From FW021-bin31 sp964647485 (GTDB taxonomy: Bacteria > Bacteroidota > Bacteroidia > Chitinophagales > Chitinophagaceae), in assembly GCA_964647485.1 (NCBI GenBank), contig CAZYHV010000021.1, positions 1-64,000 of the forward strand: a stretch of 64,000 nucleotides of DNA, in the 5' to 3' direction. Position 1 is the stretch's first letter. Every line of letters begins with the position of its first letter. Below, piece by piece: positions 35,979 through 43,688 of the stretch. Under the pieces are notes generated by a model, which was given only the letters and a program-made list of their open reading frames with translations, had not been told where the DNA came from and ran no database searches. The translations under genes were made by a program, and so were the position numbers.

Positions 35979-36641
35979 CTATTTCTCATTAAATCGAGCA
36001 ATAATAGTCTGTCTTCCTTTCACGGCTTCATTCAGTTTCACCTTCACATCTATATCGGTTGGCAGCAATAAATCTACTCTGGATCCAAATTTTATAAATC
36101 CCAATTCCTCCGTTTGTCCAACTTGATTCCCGGGATGCAAATAATTGACAATTCTTCTGGCCATCGCTCCTGCTACTTGTCGAACCAACACATCTCCATG
36201 TTTTTGATGATTAATTACTCCGGTATGTCTCTCATTCAAGGTAGACGATTTAGGATGCCAAGCTACCAGATATTTCCCCGGATGATAGGCTGATAATTTT
36301 ACTTGACCACAAACAGGATTATAATTACAATGTACATTTAAGGGGCTCATAAAGATGGAAATCTGTAATCTTTTATCCTTAAAATACTCCGATTCAAAGG
36401 TTTCTTCTATCGCTACTACTTTTCCATCTGCAGGGGCTATGATTGCATCCTCGTCTACTGTCACTACTCTTTTAGGAATGCGAAAAAAAGAAACAATCCA
36501 TAAGAAAACACCTAAAGAAAGAATGGATATCACTCCGTTAAGTGCAACAATAGGAACAGTAAGCCACAAAATGACATTAATCACCAATAGCACAAAAAAA
36601 GCAATCGCTATACTGGCAAATCCCTCTCGATGAATATACAT
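35979..36641 (-). CDS. psd: Phosphatidylserine decarboxylase
   Basis: Converts phosphatidylserine to phosphatidylethanolamine, the main membrane phospholipid. The 220-residue form is the short bacterial type. Two N-terminal hydrophobic helices anchor it in the inner membrane (IAIAFFVLLVINVILWLTV and IVALNGVISILSLGVFLWIV). Then come IIAPADGKVV, FMSPLNVHCNY and the self-cleavage site FIKFGSRVDLLLP, where the Ser at about 187 becomes the pyruvoyl group. The frame is open to 36776. However, a perfect -7 box TACCTTTG on the minus strand at 36661-36668 lies inside it, so the ATG at 36641 is the start. psd opens the long leftward envelope run. Confidence 0.94.
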   Translation of the reverse strand: MYIHREGFASIAIAFFVLLVINVILWLTVPIVALNGVISILSLGVFLWIVSFFRIPKRVVTVDEDAIIAPADGKVVAIEETFESEYFKDKRLQISIFMSPLNVHCNYNPVCGQVKLSAYHPGKYLVAWHPKSSTLNERHTGVINHQKHGDVLVRQVAGAMARRIVNYLHPGNQVGQTEELGFIKFGSRVDLLLPTDIDVKVKLNEAVKGRQTIIARFNEK

Positions 36642-36660
36642 AAATAAGCTCTTAAAGGTA

Positions 36661-36668
36661 CAAAGGTA
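36661..36668 (-). promoter_or_regulatory. -7 element of psd and the downstream run
   Basis: The minus strand reads TACCTTTG (TAnnTTTG), 19 bases before the psd start at 36641. No TTTG -33 element is visible at the standard spacing. Confidence 0.45.
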
Positions 36669-36879
36669 GCTCTTTTCCAGAACAGAAAATGCCTTTACCT
36701 CCAACTTTAATTCCTCTATTTTCACTAGGAAACCTCTCTTACAACAATAATAAGACCATCGAATAAGATTATTCATACTCCCAACTAATCCTTTTACCTC
36801 TTTAAAATTACTCGAGTATAGATAAAGTGAAATTTTTTTTATCTTTGTTTCAAACTATTCAAACAGAAAGACAAAGCTT

Positions 36880-37365
36880 ATGAAAAAATTCCTTTTCGTC
36901 GCCTTTTTAATGATTGCGACACCAACAGTAATGACCTCTTTTAGCTCTTGCAGCACATTGGGCGGAACAAGTGGATCCAGCATTCAGACCATTAGTAAAG
37001 TAGCCAACATTGCCTCTACGGCAAAACAAATTGCCAATGTCTTAGGAGTTAACCTTGGATTAAATAACAATCAAAAATCCTCTATTACCGATATCCTTTC
37101 TAATTATATTTCAGGAACCAATGGAATTGCTTCTTTAGCAAACTCCAATAAGGCATCCTATGCGAAGAAACTAACTTCTCTCAATAAAGGGACACTCGGT
37201 AAAATGAATGATGTATTAACGGTAGCACAGTATACCAAGCTATTGGGAATTGGAGGTAAAAATGCTTCTCAAAAATCTTTATTAAGTGGATTAAAAGGAA
37301 GTGACAACCTCTCCAGCAGTGCTGTTAACGTATTAAGTGGATTACTCTTAAACGGTATAAAATAA
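36880..37365 (+). CDS. Lipoprotein-like small protein of unknown function
   Basis: The 161 residues start with a signal segment and a possible lipobox (VMTSFSSCSTLGG, cysteine near residue 24). The rest is Ser/Asn/Leu-rich and probably helical (QTISKVANIASTAKQIANVL, then KLTSLNKGTLGKMNDVLTVAQ, shown in part). No catalytic motif is visible and I do not recognise a family with confidence. A -7 box TATCTTTG (36840-36847) precedes it by 32 bases, and a strong terminator follows (37396-37433), so it is monocistronic. The composition suggests a secreted or outer-membrane-anchored protein. Confidence 0.65.
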   Translation: MKKFLFVAFLMIATPTVMTSFSSCSTLGGTSGSSIQTISKVANIASTAKQIANVLGVNLGLNNNQKSSITDILSNYISGTNGIASLANSNKASYAKKLTSLNKGTLGKMNDVLTVAQYTKLLGIGGKNASQKSLLSGLKGSDNLSSSAVNVLSGLLLNGIK

Positions 37366-37395
37366 GAGATAAAAAAATCACGATACACCGTTTAA

Positions 37396-37433
37396 ATACA
37401 AAAAGCAAGGAGCATCTCCTTGCTTTTCGTATT
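37396..37433. terminator. Bidirectional terminator between convergent genes
   Basis: AAAAGCAAGGAG (37401-37412) pairs with CTCCTTGCTTTT (37416-37427) around a three-base loop, with AATAC/GTATT extending the stem. It serves the rightward lipoprotein-like gene and the leftward fabD. Confidence 0.9.
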
Positions 37434-37451
37434 TAAGAAACTCCCAAAAGA

Positions 37452-38360
37452 TTAACTCAATCCGTCTAAAGTTAAATCTTTACGTGTGTCCTCTCCTCTG
37501 TTTATTTTATTTATAAGGCCTCGTAATACCTTTCCGGGACCACACTCTACATAATCTGTCAGTCCGGCATTCAACATATTTTGCACCGATTGCGTCCAAC
37601 GCACCGGAGAGGTCAATTGATTGATTAAATTTTGTTTAATCGTTGCCGGATGATCAACCGCTCCTGCGGTAGCATTTTGGTAAATTGGACAAATAGGCTG
37701 ATGAAATGAAATAGAATCTATGGCCTGTTGCAACTCTTCCTTCGCAGAAGCCATCAACGGGGAATGAAAAGCTCCTCCCACAGGAAGTTTCAAGGCACGC
37801 TTTGCTCCGGCTTCTTTAAATCGTTCACAGGCTTCTTCTATTCCTTTCAAGGAGCCTGAAATAACCAACTGCCCCGGACAGTTATAGTTTGCCGGAATAA
37901 CAATCTCACCGGTATCTTTCTGAACTTCTTCACAAATTTGTTCCACTTTTCCATCCGATAATGCCAAAATAGCAGCCATGGTGCCCGGATTTTCTTCACA
38001 GGATTTCTGCATCGCATTAGCACGAATCTGTACCAACCGAAGGGCATCTTCAAAGGCCAAAGTTTTATTGGCTACTAATGCAGAAAACTCTCCTAATGAG
38101 TGGCCTGCAACGGCTTCCGGAGCCTCCCCCCTTTTATCCTCATAAGCGATTACTGAATGCAAAAAGATAGCAGGCTGAGTAACGTTTGTCTTTTTGAGCT
38201 CATCAGCCGTACCGGAAAACATAATATCCGATATATGGAAACCTAATACTTCATTGGCTTTGTCAAAAGAAGCCTTCGCTTCCCTACTCTTCTCATATAA
38301 CTCTTTTCCCATTCCCGGGAATTGGGCTCCCTGACCGGGAAAAACATAAGCTTTAGACAT
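37452..38360 (-). CDS. fabD: Malonyl-CoA:ACP transacylase
   Basis: Loads malonate onto acyl carrier protein for fatty acid elongation. The 302 residues begin AYVFPGQGAQFPGMGKEL. The active serine is S88 in GHSLGEFSAL, the malonate-binding Arg is in LVQIRANAMQ, and the His is in GGAFHSPLM. The length is normal for the family. It is not next to the other fab genes here; fabH is 20 kb away. It diverges from the SUI1-factor gene with 53 bases between the two starts. Confidence 0.95.
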   Translation of the reverse strand: MSKAYVFPGQGAQFPGMGKELYEKSREAKASFDKANEVLGFHISDIMFSGTADELKKTNVTQPAIFLHSVIAYEDKRGEAPEAVAGHSLGEFSALVANKTLAFEDALRLVQIRANAMQKSCEENPGTMAAILALSDGKVEQICEEVQKDTGEIVIPANYNCPGQLVISGSLKGIEEACERFKEAGAKRALKLPVGGAFHSPLMASAKEELQQAIDSISFHQPICPIYQNATAGAVDHPATIKQNLINQLTSPVRWTQSVQNMLNAGLTDYVECGPGKVLRGLINKINRGEDTRKDLTLDGLS

Positions 38361-38413
38361 ATTTTTGTATTTTGCAGCAATATTACAACGAATTGGAAAA
38401 ATTTAATAATTTT

Positions 38414-38746
38414 ATGGCTAAGAAAAGAAAGAATTATCAAGGCGGATTGGTTTACTCTACTAATCCCGAGCTTGAAATGGAAGAAGAAACGGAAGAACAG
38501 GAAACCCTCCCACCGGAAGATCAAAAACTGAAGATTACTATAGACACCAAACACAGGAAAGGAAAAACCGTTACCCTCATTGAAGGATTCATAGGCACAA
38601 AAGCAGATCTAACTTCTTTAGGAAAAAAACTAAAAACACACTGCGGAACAGGCGGTTCATCCAAAGAGGAACAAATTATTATACAAGGCGACGTAAGAAA
38701 AAAAGTAAAAGCCTATTTGGATAAAAAAGGATATGTTGTGAGTTAA
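38414..38746 (+). CDS. SUI1/YciH-family translation factor
   Basis: The 110-residue protein has an acidic, disordered N-terminal third (ELEMEEETEEQETLPPED). A SUI1/eIF1 fold follows: TIDTKHRKGKTVTLIEGF, LGKKLKTHCGTGGSSKE, IIIQGDVRKKVKAYLDKKGY. The GTGGSxK loop is the family signature. Bacterial YciH is linked to initiation fidelity and stress, but it is not essential and its exact role is open. The frame is open to 38372, inside the fabD leader; the ATG at 38414 gives a normal N terminus. Confidence 0.88.
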   Translation: MAKKRKNYQGGLVYSTNPELEMEEETEEQETLPPEDQKLKITIDTKHRKGKTVTLIEGFIGTKADLTSLGKKLKTHCGTGGSSKEEQIIIQGDVRKKVKAYLDKKGYVVS

Positions 38747-38768
38747 ATCAAACTCACAACCTCTTTTA

Positions 38769-39479
38769 TTATTTTAGATTATGAAACACTTTTTGTACAT
38801 CATCATCACTCTCCATCACATCAATCAGCTTTAACACTTCATCAGCCTGATCTTCCGGCAAATCTACCGTAGTCGTCGGAATCCATTCAGAATCCGAATT
38901 TAAAGGTTCTATATTTTTCTCCTCCAAAGCCCGTTGCATATTTCCAAAATCATTAAAAGCACAACGAATAACCAAATTCCCTTCACTATCCTCCCCCATT
39001 TCTTCCAGTCCGGCATCTATCAATTCTAGCTCTAACTCATCCTGATCTACTCCTTTAGGATCTAATTTAAATACTCCCATCCGATTGAACATAAAACTTA
39101 CACTTCCACTTCCACCCATATTGCCATTGCCTTTATTGAAATGAGCCCGAACATTCGCTACGGTTCTCGTATTATTATCGGTAGCCGTCTCCACCAACAC
39201 AGCTACCCCATGAGGAGCATACCCTTCATACATAATCTCTTCATAATCAGAAGTATCCTTATCCGTAGCTCGTTTAATTGCTGCCTGAATACGATCCTTC
39301 GGCATATTGATCGCCTTTGCATTCTGAATGATTCGACGAAGCGTCGGATTGTTATCAGGATCGGGACCTCCCTGTTTGACAGCAATCACAATTTCTTTCC
39401 CAAAGCGAGTAAATTGTTTGGCCATACGATCATAACGAGCAAACATCTTCGCTTTTCTAACTTCAAATATTCGTCCCAT
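38769..39479 (-). CDS. yebC: YebC/PmpR-family regulatory protein
   Basis: The 236 residues match the YebC/TACO1 fold, with family landmarks at IIQNAKAINMPKDRIQAAI, YEEIMYEGYAPHGVAV and NKGNGNMGGSGSVSFMF. Some members regulate transcription (PmpR). Others act on ribosomes at difficult proline-type sequences, and this type is often called YebC2. The N terminus MGRIFEVRKAKMFARYDRMA lacks the more usual MAGHSKW start and is typical of the Bacteroidota subgroup. A -7 box TAAATTTG is on the minus strand at 39512-39519. The direct target is unknown. Confidence 0.9.
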   Translation of the reverse strand: MGRIFEVRKAKMFARYDRMAKQFTRFGKEIVIAVKQGGPDPDNNPTLRRIIQNAKAINMPKDRIQAAIKRATDKDTSDYEEIMYEGYAPHGVAVLVETATDNNTRTVANVRAHFNKGNGNMGGSGSVSFMFNRMGVFKLDPKGVDQDELELELIDAGLEEMGEDSEGNLVIRCAFNDFGNMQRALEEKNIEPLNSDSEWIPTTTVDLPEDQADEVLKLIDVMESDDDVQKVFHNLK

Positions 39480-39614
39480 GGGTAAATTTTATCATTTTTT
39501 ATTTCAATTAGCAAATTTACAGAATTTCCTTCTCTCTTTTGATGATTGTGAAAATAAGTCCCAAAACTCATTTCAAAGATTAAACAGAATAATAGAGATA
39601 TCTCTAGCTCTCCC

Positions 39615-39644
39615 TTGTCATTTTTATATTTTGATGTAGGTTTG
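39615..39644 (+). promoter_or_regulatory. Promoter of phoH
   Basis: TTG at 39615-39617, a 19-base spacer, then TAGGTTTG at 39637-39644, a full TAnnTTTG match. The leader to the TTG start at 39692 is about 40 bases. Confidence 0.5.
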
Positions 39645-39691
39645 CTATAGGTTCCTCATTTATTTTTAGATTAAAGAACAACAATACTATT

Positions 39692-40693
39692 TTGAGAGAA
39701 GAAATTATCAGCTTAGAGCATATAAATCCAATAGAGTTTTTCGGCGTAAACAATGGAAAGTTTAACTTACTCAAAAAACATTTCCCCTTACTTAAAATGC
39801 TCTCCAGGGGAACAAAAATTAAGTTGTCAGGCGCCCCTGAGGAGATAGAAAAAGCAAAGACAAAGATAAACCAATTGACTAAATATCTGGAACGAAATGG
39901 TCACTTGAGCAAACACTATTTTCAACAAATCCTATCGGATGAATTTCAAGAAGAGCAATTGGATCATGAATTGAACAATGTTTTAGTCTATGGCCCTGAT
40001 GGTCATACTATTAGAGCTCGAACTAGTAATCAGAAAAAGCTTGTCAACATTGTCGGAAAAAATGATATCAGCTTTGCCATTGGTCCGGCAGGAACAGGGA
40101 AAACCTATACTGCCGTAGCTCTGGCAGTACAAGCCTTAAAAAATAAAACGGTAAAAAAAATTATCCTAACTCGACCTGCGGTAGAAGCCGGAGAAAGCCT
40201 GGGGTTTCTACCCGGAGATTTAAAAGAGAAAATTGATCCTTACTTGCAACCGCTCTATGATGCACTGGATGACATGATTCCGGCCGATAAATTAAATTAT
40301 TATATGGCCAACAGAGTGATACAAATCGCACCATTGGCATACATGAGAGGACGAACGCTGGATAATGCCTTTATCATTCTGGATGAAGCACAAAATGCCA
40401 CAGACCTACAACTTAAGATGTTTTTAACTCGAATAGGTCCTTCTGCAAAAGCAATTATAACCGGTGATCTCACCCAGGTTGACTTGCCCAAAAACCAGCA
40501 TTCCGGTCTTCTTAAAGCCATTAATCTGTTGAAATCTATCAAAGGAATAGGTTATCTTAGATTGGGAGAACAAGATGTCGTTCGTCACCGTTTGGTCAAA
40601 GCCATCATACGCGCTTATGATCAAAAAGAACAAGAACAAAATAAAACTAAAAAAAAGCCAACAAAAAGAAATTCAAACCCTCCTAAAGAATGA
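39692..40693 (+). CDS. phoH: PhoH-family ATPase
   Basis: The 333-residue cytoplasmic P-loop protein has Walker A FAIGPAGTGKTYTAVALA near residue 131 and Walker B NAFIILDEAQNAT near residue 225. A short KH-like N-terminal region precedes the ATPase. PhoH proteins are ATPases linked to RNA handling, often found near RNase Y and YbeY; the function is not settled. Translation begins at TTG 39692: the residues right after it (REEIISLEHINPIEFFGVNN) look family-typical and no ATG lies near. The end overlaps the next gene by four bases (ATGA), showing tight coupling. Confidence 0.9.
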   Translation: MREEIISLEHINPIEFFGVNNGKFNLLKKHFPLLKMLSRGTKIKLSGAPEEIEKAKTKINQLTKYLERNGHLSKHYFQQILSDEFQEEQLDHELNNVLVYGPDGHTIRARTSNQKKLVNIVGKNDISFAIGPAGTGKTYTAVALAVQALKNKTVKKIILTRPAVEAGESLGFLPGDLKEKIDPYLQPLYDALDDMIPADKLNYYMANRVIQIAPLAYMRGRTLDNAFIILDEAQNATDLQLKMFLTRIGPSAKAIITGDLTQVDLPKNQHSGLLKAINLLKSIKGIGYLRLGEQDVVRHRLVKAIIRAYDQKEQEQNKTKKKPTKRNSNPPKE

Positions 40694-41334
40694 TTGTCCG
40701 ATTTGTACTACGGTATAAGTTGCTTCTTTTCGGACTGTTCCTTCCGATCATACTATCTTCTTGTGCTGCTTCTCCAAATGTCTCACACCATAATGAACGC
40801 AACCAAAAGAAAATTAAAAAAGGAAAGGAACAACTTAAAGATTGCGACCTTATTTTACGTACCGGCAGAAGTTTTATCAGTTCTGCCTTAAGACGCTTTT
40901 CACTACAAGATCAAACCTATTCCCACTGTGGAATTGTCAGGATTATAAAAGGCAAAATATGGGTTTATCATGTCATTGGTGGAGAGGCGAATCCTTCTGC
41001 AACCATTCGAAGAGAATCTTTCCAATCTTTTTGTAACCCAAAACAGAACATAGGATTCGGTATTTTTAGATTTCATCTCAATCAAGTAGAGAAAAAAAGC
41101 ATAGATAGTCTGACCAATATTTATTATAAAGATAAAATACCTTTTGATTTAGATTTTAATCTTGAGACCAATAATGCTTTCTACTGTTCTGAGTTTATCT
41201 ATAAAACCGTGAACAAATCAACCCATGTTGACTATATCCCTACTTCACATTTAGGGGATTTTAAATACGTGGCTATCGATAACCTTTATTTAAACAAACA
41301 CACCTTTTCTATTTATCAAGCGGTTTTCCGATAG
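40690..41334 (+). CDS. YiiX/YebB-like NlpC/P60 cysteine hydrolase, lipoprotein
   Basis: The 214-residue product has a hydrophobic leader with a lipobox (ILSSCAAS, Cys 25). A permuted papain-like fold follows: CDLILRTGRSFISSALRRF, the catalytic His in TYSHCGIV (H79) and the catalytic Cys late in the chain, in FYCSEFIYK (C166). This order (His before Cys) is the mark of the YiiX/LRAT-type permuted group. Members cleave amide bonds in peptidoglycan or lipids; the substrate here is unknown. Its ATG overlaps the phoH stop. Confidence 0.83.
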   Translation: MIVRFVLRYKLLLFGLFLPIILSSCAASPNVSHHNERNQKKIKKGKEQLKDCDLILRTGRSFISSALRRFSLQDQTYSHCGIVRIIKGKIWVYHVIGGEANPSATIRRESFQSFCNPKQNIGFGIFRFHLNQVEKKSIDSLTNIYYKDKIPFDLDFNLETNNAFYCSEFIYKTVNKSTHVDYIPTSHLGDFKYVAIDNLYLNKHTFSIYQAVFR

Positions 41335-41359
41335 CTTTATATAATATTCTCTCTTCAAT

Positions 41360-41391
41360 TTTGTCATTTTAATATAATCAAGCTATTTTTG
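41360..41391 (+). promoter_or_regulatory. Promoter of the DUF4878-like lipoprotein gene
   Basis: TTTG (41360-41363), a 20-base spacer, then TATTTTTG (41384-41391). Both elements are perfect. The -7 box ends 20 bases before the ATG at 41412. Confidence 0.7.
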
Positions 41392-41411
41392 TCTATCTCT
41401 AAACAATACAC

Positions 41412-41885
41412 ATGAAATATTTCATCCTTTTTATTGGTATACTCTTTAGTTTTTCCATGCTTTTTTCTAGCTGTGGTCATCAAGAAAGTACACCAAAAAA
41501 GGTAGCGCTCCAATTCATGACGGCCATCCAACAGACCAACTATAAAAAAGCAAAAGAATTTGCTACCAACGACTCCAAAGATATGCTAGATGCCCTGGCC
41601 TCATTTCAGAAGATGTTACCGGATGAATCTCGCGAAAAATTTGCAAAAGGACAGATTTCCATCATAGATGCCGATATAAAAGATTCCCTCGCAGTAGTTT
41701 ATTACAATAGTGATCAAGATACAACAAAAAAATCTTTGGATCTGAAAAAGATCAATGGAAAATGGAAGGTAGCATTTACAAAAGAAGCTATTCTTCCCAA
41801 CCTTAATCAACCAATACCCAATCAAGACTCTCTTCCCCCTATCAAGGGAGAAGAGGATATCCCAATTGATTCAACAAATTTATAA
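41412..41885 (+). CDS. DUF4878-like lipoprotein
   Basis: The 157 residues start with a lipoprotein signal (FSFSMLFSSCGHQ, Cys near 21). An NTF2-like cone fold typical of DUF4878 follows: PKKVALQFMTAIQQTNYKKAKEF, shown in part, then DSLAVVYYNSDQDTTKKSLDLKKINGKWKV, which is the classic 'product-of-mean strand then K-x-x-G-x-W-K-V' ending. The tail is Pro/Asp-rich. The molecular role is unknown. It has its own promoter and lies 11 bases before ppa, so the two are probably co-transcribed. Confidence 0.72.
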   Translation: MKYFILFIGILFSFSMLFSSCGHQESTPKKVALQFMTAIQQTNYKKAKEFATNDSKDMLDALASFQKMLPDESREKFAKGQISIIDADIKDSLAVVYYNSDQDTTKKSLDLKKINGKWKVAFTKEAILPNLNQPIPNQDSLPPIKGEEDIPIDSTNL

Positions 41886-41896
41886 AACAGCTCATT

Positions 41897-42436
41897 ATGT
41901 TTAACCCTTGGCACCACGTTTCCCCCGGTTCGAACACCCCAAATGAAGTTTCCGGAATTATAGAAATTCCCTCGGCATCTCGAGCTAAATATGAATTAGA
42001 CAAAGAAAGTGGCTTACTTAAATTAGACAGAGTCCTATATTCTTCTTTGTATTACCCAGCCAATTATGGTTTTATTCCACAATCCTTTTGTGACGACGGA
42101 GATCCCTTAGATATTCTTGTCCTCTCTCAAATTCATTGTGTTCCGCTCTGTATTGTCAATGCAAAAGTTATTGGGGTCATGCGTATGATTGACCAAGGGG
42201 AAGCAGATGATAAAATTATTGCCGTAGCCGCGGATGATGTCAGCGTCAACCATATCAACAACATCGAAGAACTTCCTCCACATTTCACCAAAGAACTGCG
42301 CCATTTCTTTGAAGAATATAAAGCTTTAGAAAAAAAGAAAGTCTTAGTAGAAGACTTTCAAGGAAAAGAAATTGCCAAAAAAATTATTACACAAAGCTTT
42401 GAAGACTATAAAGAACTACAATCCGAAGCTTCTTAA
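41897..42436 (+). CDS. ppa: Inorganic pyrophosphatase (family I)
   Basis: Hydrolyses the pyrophosphate made by biosynthetic reactions, pulling them forward. The 179 residues contain EIPSASRAKYELDKESG, YPANYGFIPQSFCDDGDPLDILVL (shown in part; the signature DxDPxD with metal-binding aspartates) and MIDQGEADDKIIAV. The length matches bacterial soluble type I enzymes. It starts 11 bases after the lipoprotein stop. A 290-base gap then leads to the sigma factor gene. That gap holds a promoter, a small CTCCC/GGGAG hairpin (42576-42592) and a 22-codon open frame with no support. Confidence 0.95.
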   Translation: MFNPWHHVSPGSNTPNEVSGIIEIPSASRAKYELDKESGLLKLDRVLYSSLYYPANYGFIPQSFCDDGDPLDILVLSQIHCVPLCIVNAKVIGVMRMIDQGEADDKIIAVAADDVSVNHINNIEELPPHFTKELRHFFEEYKALEKKKVLVEDFQGKEIAKKIITQSFEDYKELQSEAS

Positions 42437-42594
42437 TTTAAACTTATTCGAGTTTTATTTGTTATCATTTACAAGATGAATAAAAGACTTGAAAAGGTTC
42501 TATTTTCAGAAAAACAGAAAATAACAGAAGAATCTAGTCTATAATCTATTAGAGGGCTTTCTTATCAAGTTGAATCTCCCGAAATAAGGGAGAA

Positions 42595-42626
42595 TTTGGA
42601 TAAGTCGGAAAAAAGTGCCAATTTTG
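42595..42626 (+). promoter_or_regulatory. Promoter of the primary sigma factor gene
   Basis: TTTGG (42595-42599), a 19-base spacer, then CAATTTTG (42619-42626), one mismatch from TAnnTTTG. It leaves a leader of about 95 bases before the start codon at 42729, long enough for post-transcriptional control. Confidence 0.5.
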
Positions 42627-42728
42627 CGCCCATTTTTCGAACCTTTTTGTAATAAATATTGTTCTCTTTGTTCATCAATATCCCAAAAGGATTCTAAAAA
42701 AGGAAAACTTAAAAGAAAAACTAATATT

Positions 42729-43586
42729 ATGAGGCAGCTAAAAATTGCCACTCAGATTACAAACCGAGATTCTCAGGCAGTTGAAAAATACTTACAAGAG
42801 ATTTCAAAAATATCCCTATTAACGCCTGAAGAGGAAACTACCCTGGCGCAGCGTATTAAAATGGGAGATGAAAATGCTTTAGAACGGTTAGTAACCGGAA
42901 ACTTGCGGTTTGTGGTATCTGTAGCTAAACAATACCAACATCAGGGGCTTTCGCTTAGTGATTTGATTAATGAGGGGAACTTAGGGCTGATTAAAGCAGC
43001 CGGTCGTTTTGATGAAACAAAAGGTTTCAAATTTATTTCTTATGCTGTATGGTGGATTCGCCAATCTATTTTACAGGCTCTAGCTGAACAAGGACGTCTT
43101 GTCCGTCTTCCTCAAAATAAAATCGGCACTTACAATAAAGCCAATAAAGCCTATATCGCTTTTGAGCAAGACCATGAACGGGGACCTTCCACAGAAGAAT
43201 TGGCAGAAATAATGGAGATGCATGAAAAAGACATCAATACCATTTTTCAAAGCAACAGCAGACACATGAGTCTGGATGCACCGGTACATGAAGCTGAAGA
43301 TGTGGCCATGCGTGACTTGTTAAAAGGGGGGGAAGTTACAGATGACGAAGTAATGCATGATTCATTAAGAGAAGAAATCCTTCGTGTACTTCAATCCTTA
43401 AGCCCTCGTGAAGCAGAAATCGTTTACGCTTATTTCGGTTTAGGTGGTGAAAACGGAATTACCGTAGAACAAATAGGAAAAAAATATAACTTAACTAAAG
43501 AACGTATTCGCCAAATTAAAGAAAGAGCTATAAAACGGTTACAAAAAGGGCGTTACAGCAGCGTACTAAAATCTTATTTGGGATAA
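42729..43586 (+). CDS. rpoD: Primary RNA polymerase sigma factor (short Bacteroidota type)
   Basis: The 285 residues are a group 1 sigma factor lacking region 1.1 and the non-conserved insert, as is normal for Bacteroidota. Visible parts are region 1.2 (QAVEKYLQEISKISLLTPEEE, shown in part), 2.1-2.4 (NLRFVVSVAKQYQHQGLSLSDLINEGN in part, KGFKFISYAVWWIRQSI), region 3 and the 4.2 helix-turn-helix (TVEQIGKKYNLTKERIRQIK). It reads TAnnTTTG promoters like those marked across this window. The frame is open to 42615, but the promoter at 42595-42626 places that start too close; the ATG at 42729 (MRQLKIATQ) is family-typical. Confidence 0.94.
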   Translation: MRQLKIATQITNRDSQAVEKYLQEISKISLLTPEEETTLAQRIKMGDENALERLVTGNLRFVVSVAKQYQHQGLSLSDLINEGNLGLIKAAGRFDETKGFKFISYAVWWIRQSILQALAEQGRLVRLPQNKIGTYNKANKAYIAFEQDHERGPSTEELAEIMEMHEKDINTIFQSNSRHMSLDAPVHEAEDVAMRDLLKGGEVTDDEVMHDSLREEILRVLQSLSPREAEIVYAYFGLGGENGITVEQIGKKYNLTKERIRQIKERAIKRLQKGRYSSVLKSYLG

Positions 43587-43624
43587 TCTAAAATTTCCCT
43601 TGCTTTTTAATGAAAATATATCTT

Positions 43625-43655
43625 ACACCGACCGTTTCTTGGTCGGTGTTTTTTT
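43625..43655 (+). terminator. Terminator of the sigma factor gene
   Basis: ACACCGACC (43625-43633) pairs with GGTCGGTGT (43641-43649), followed by a run of T. Its right arm contains the TTGG that can act as -33 element for the next gene. Confidence 0.88.
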
Positions 43656-43668
43656 GATCTTATCTTTG
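43639..43668 (+). promoter_or_regulatory. Promoter of the DUF4249 gene, overlapping a terminator
   Basis: TTGG (43639-43642), an 18-base spacer, then TATCTTTG (43661-43668), a full TAnnTTTG. The -33 element lies in the loop and right arm of the sigma factor terminator. The start codon is 20 bases downstream. Confidence 0.5.
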
Positions 43669-43688
43669 GGTAAAATATAACAACAGAT

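Noticed and set aside
39684..41334. phoH plus NlpC/P60 hydrolase as a possible defence pair.
   Set aside because: The overlap is simple operon packing; both are common chromosomal genes and no other defence feature is present.
42476..42544. 22-codon open frame between ppa and the sigma factor gene.
   Set aside because: No ribosome binding site, no recognisable motif and A-rich composition; expected by chance in a 290-base gap.
42576..42592. CTCCC/GGGAG hairpin upstream of the sigma factor promoter.
   Set aside because: Five-base stem without a T run; too weak to call a terminator.
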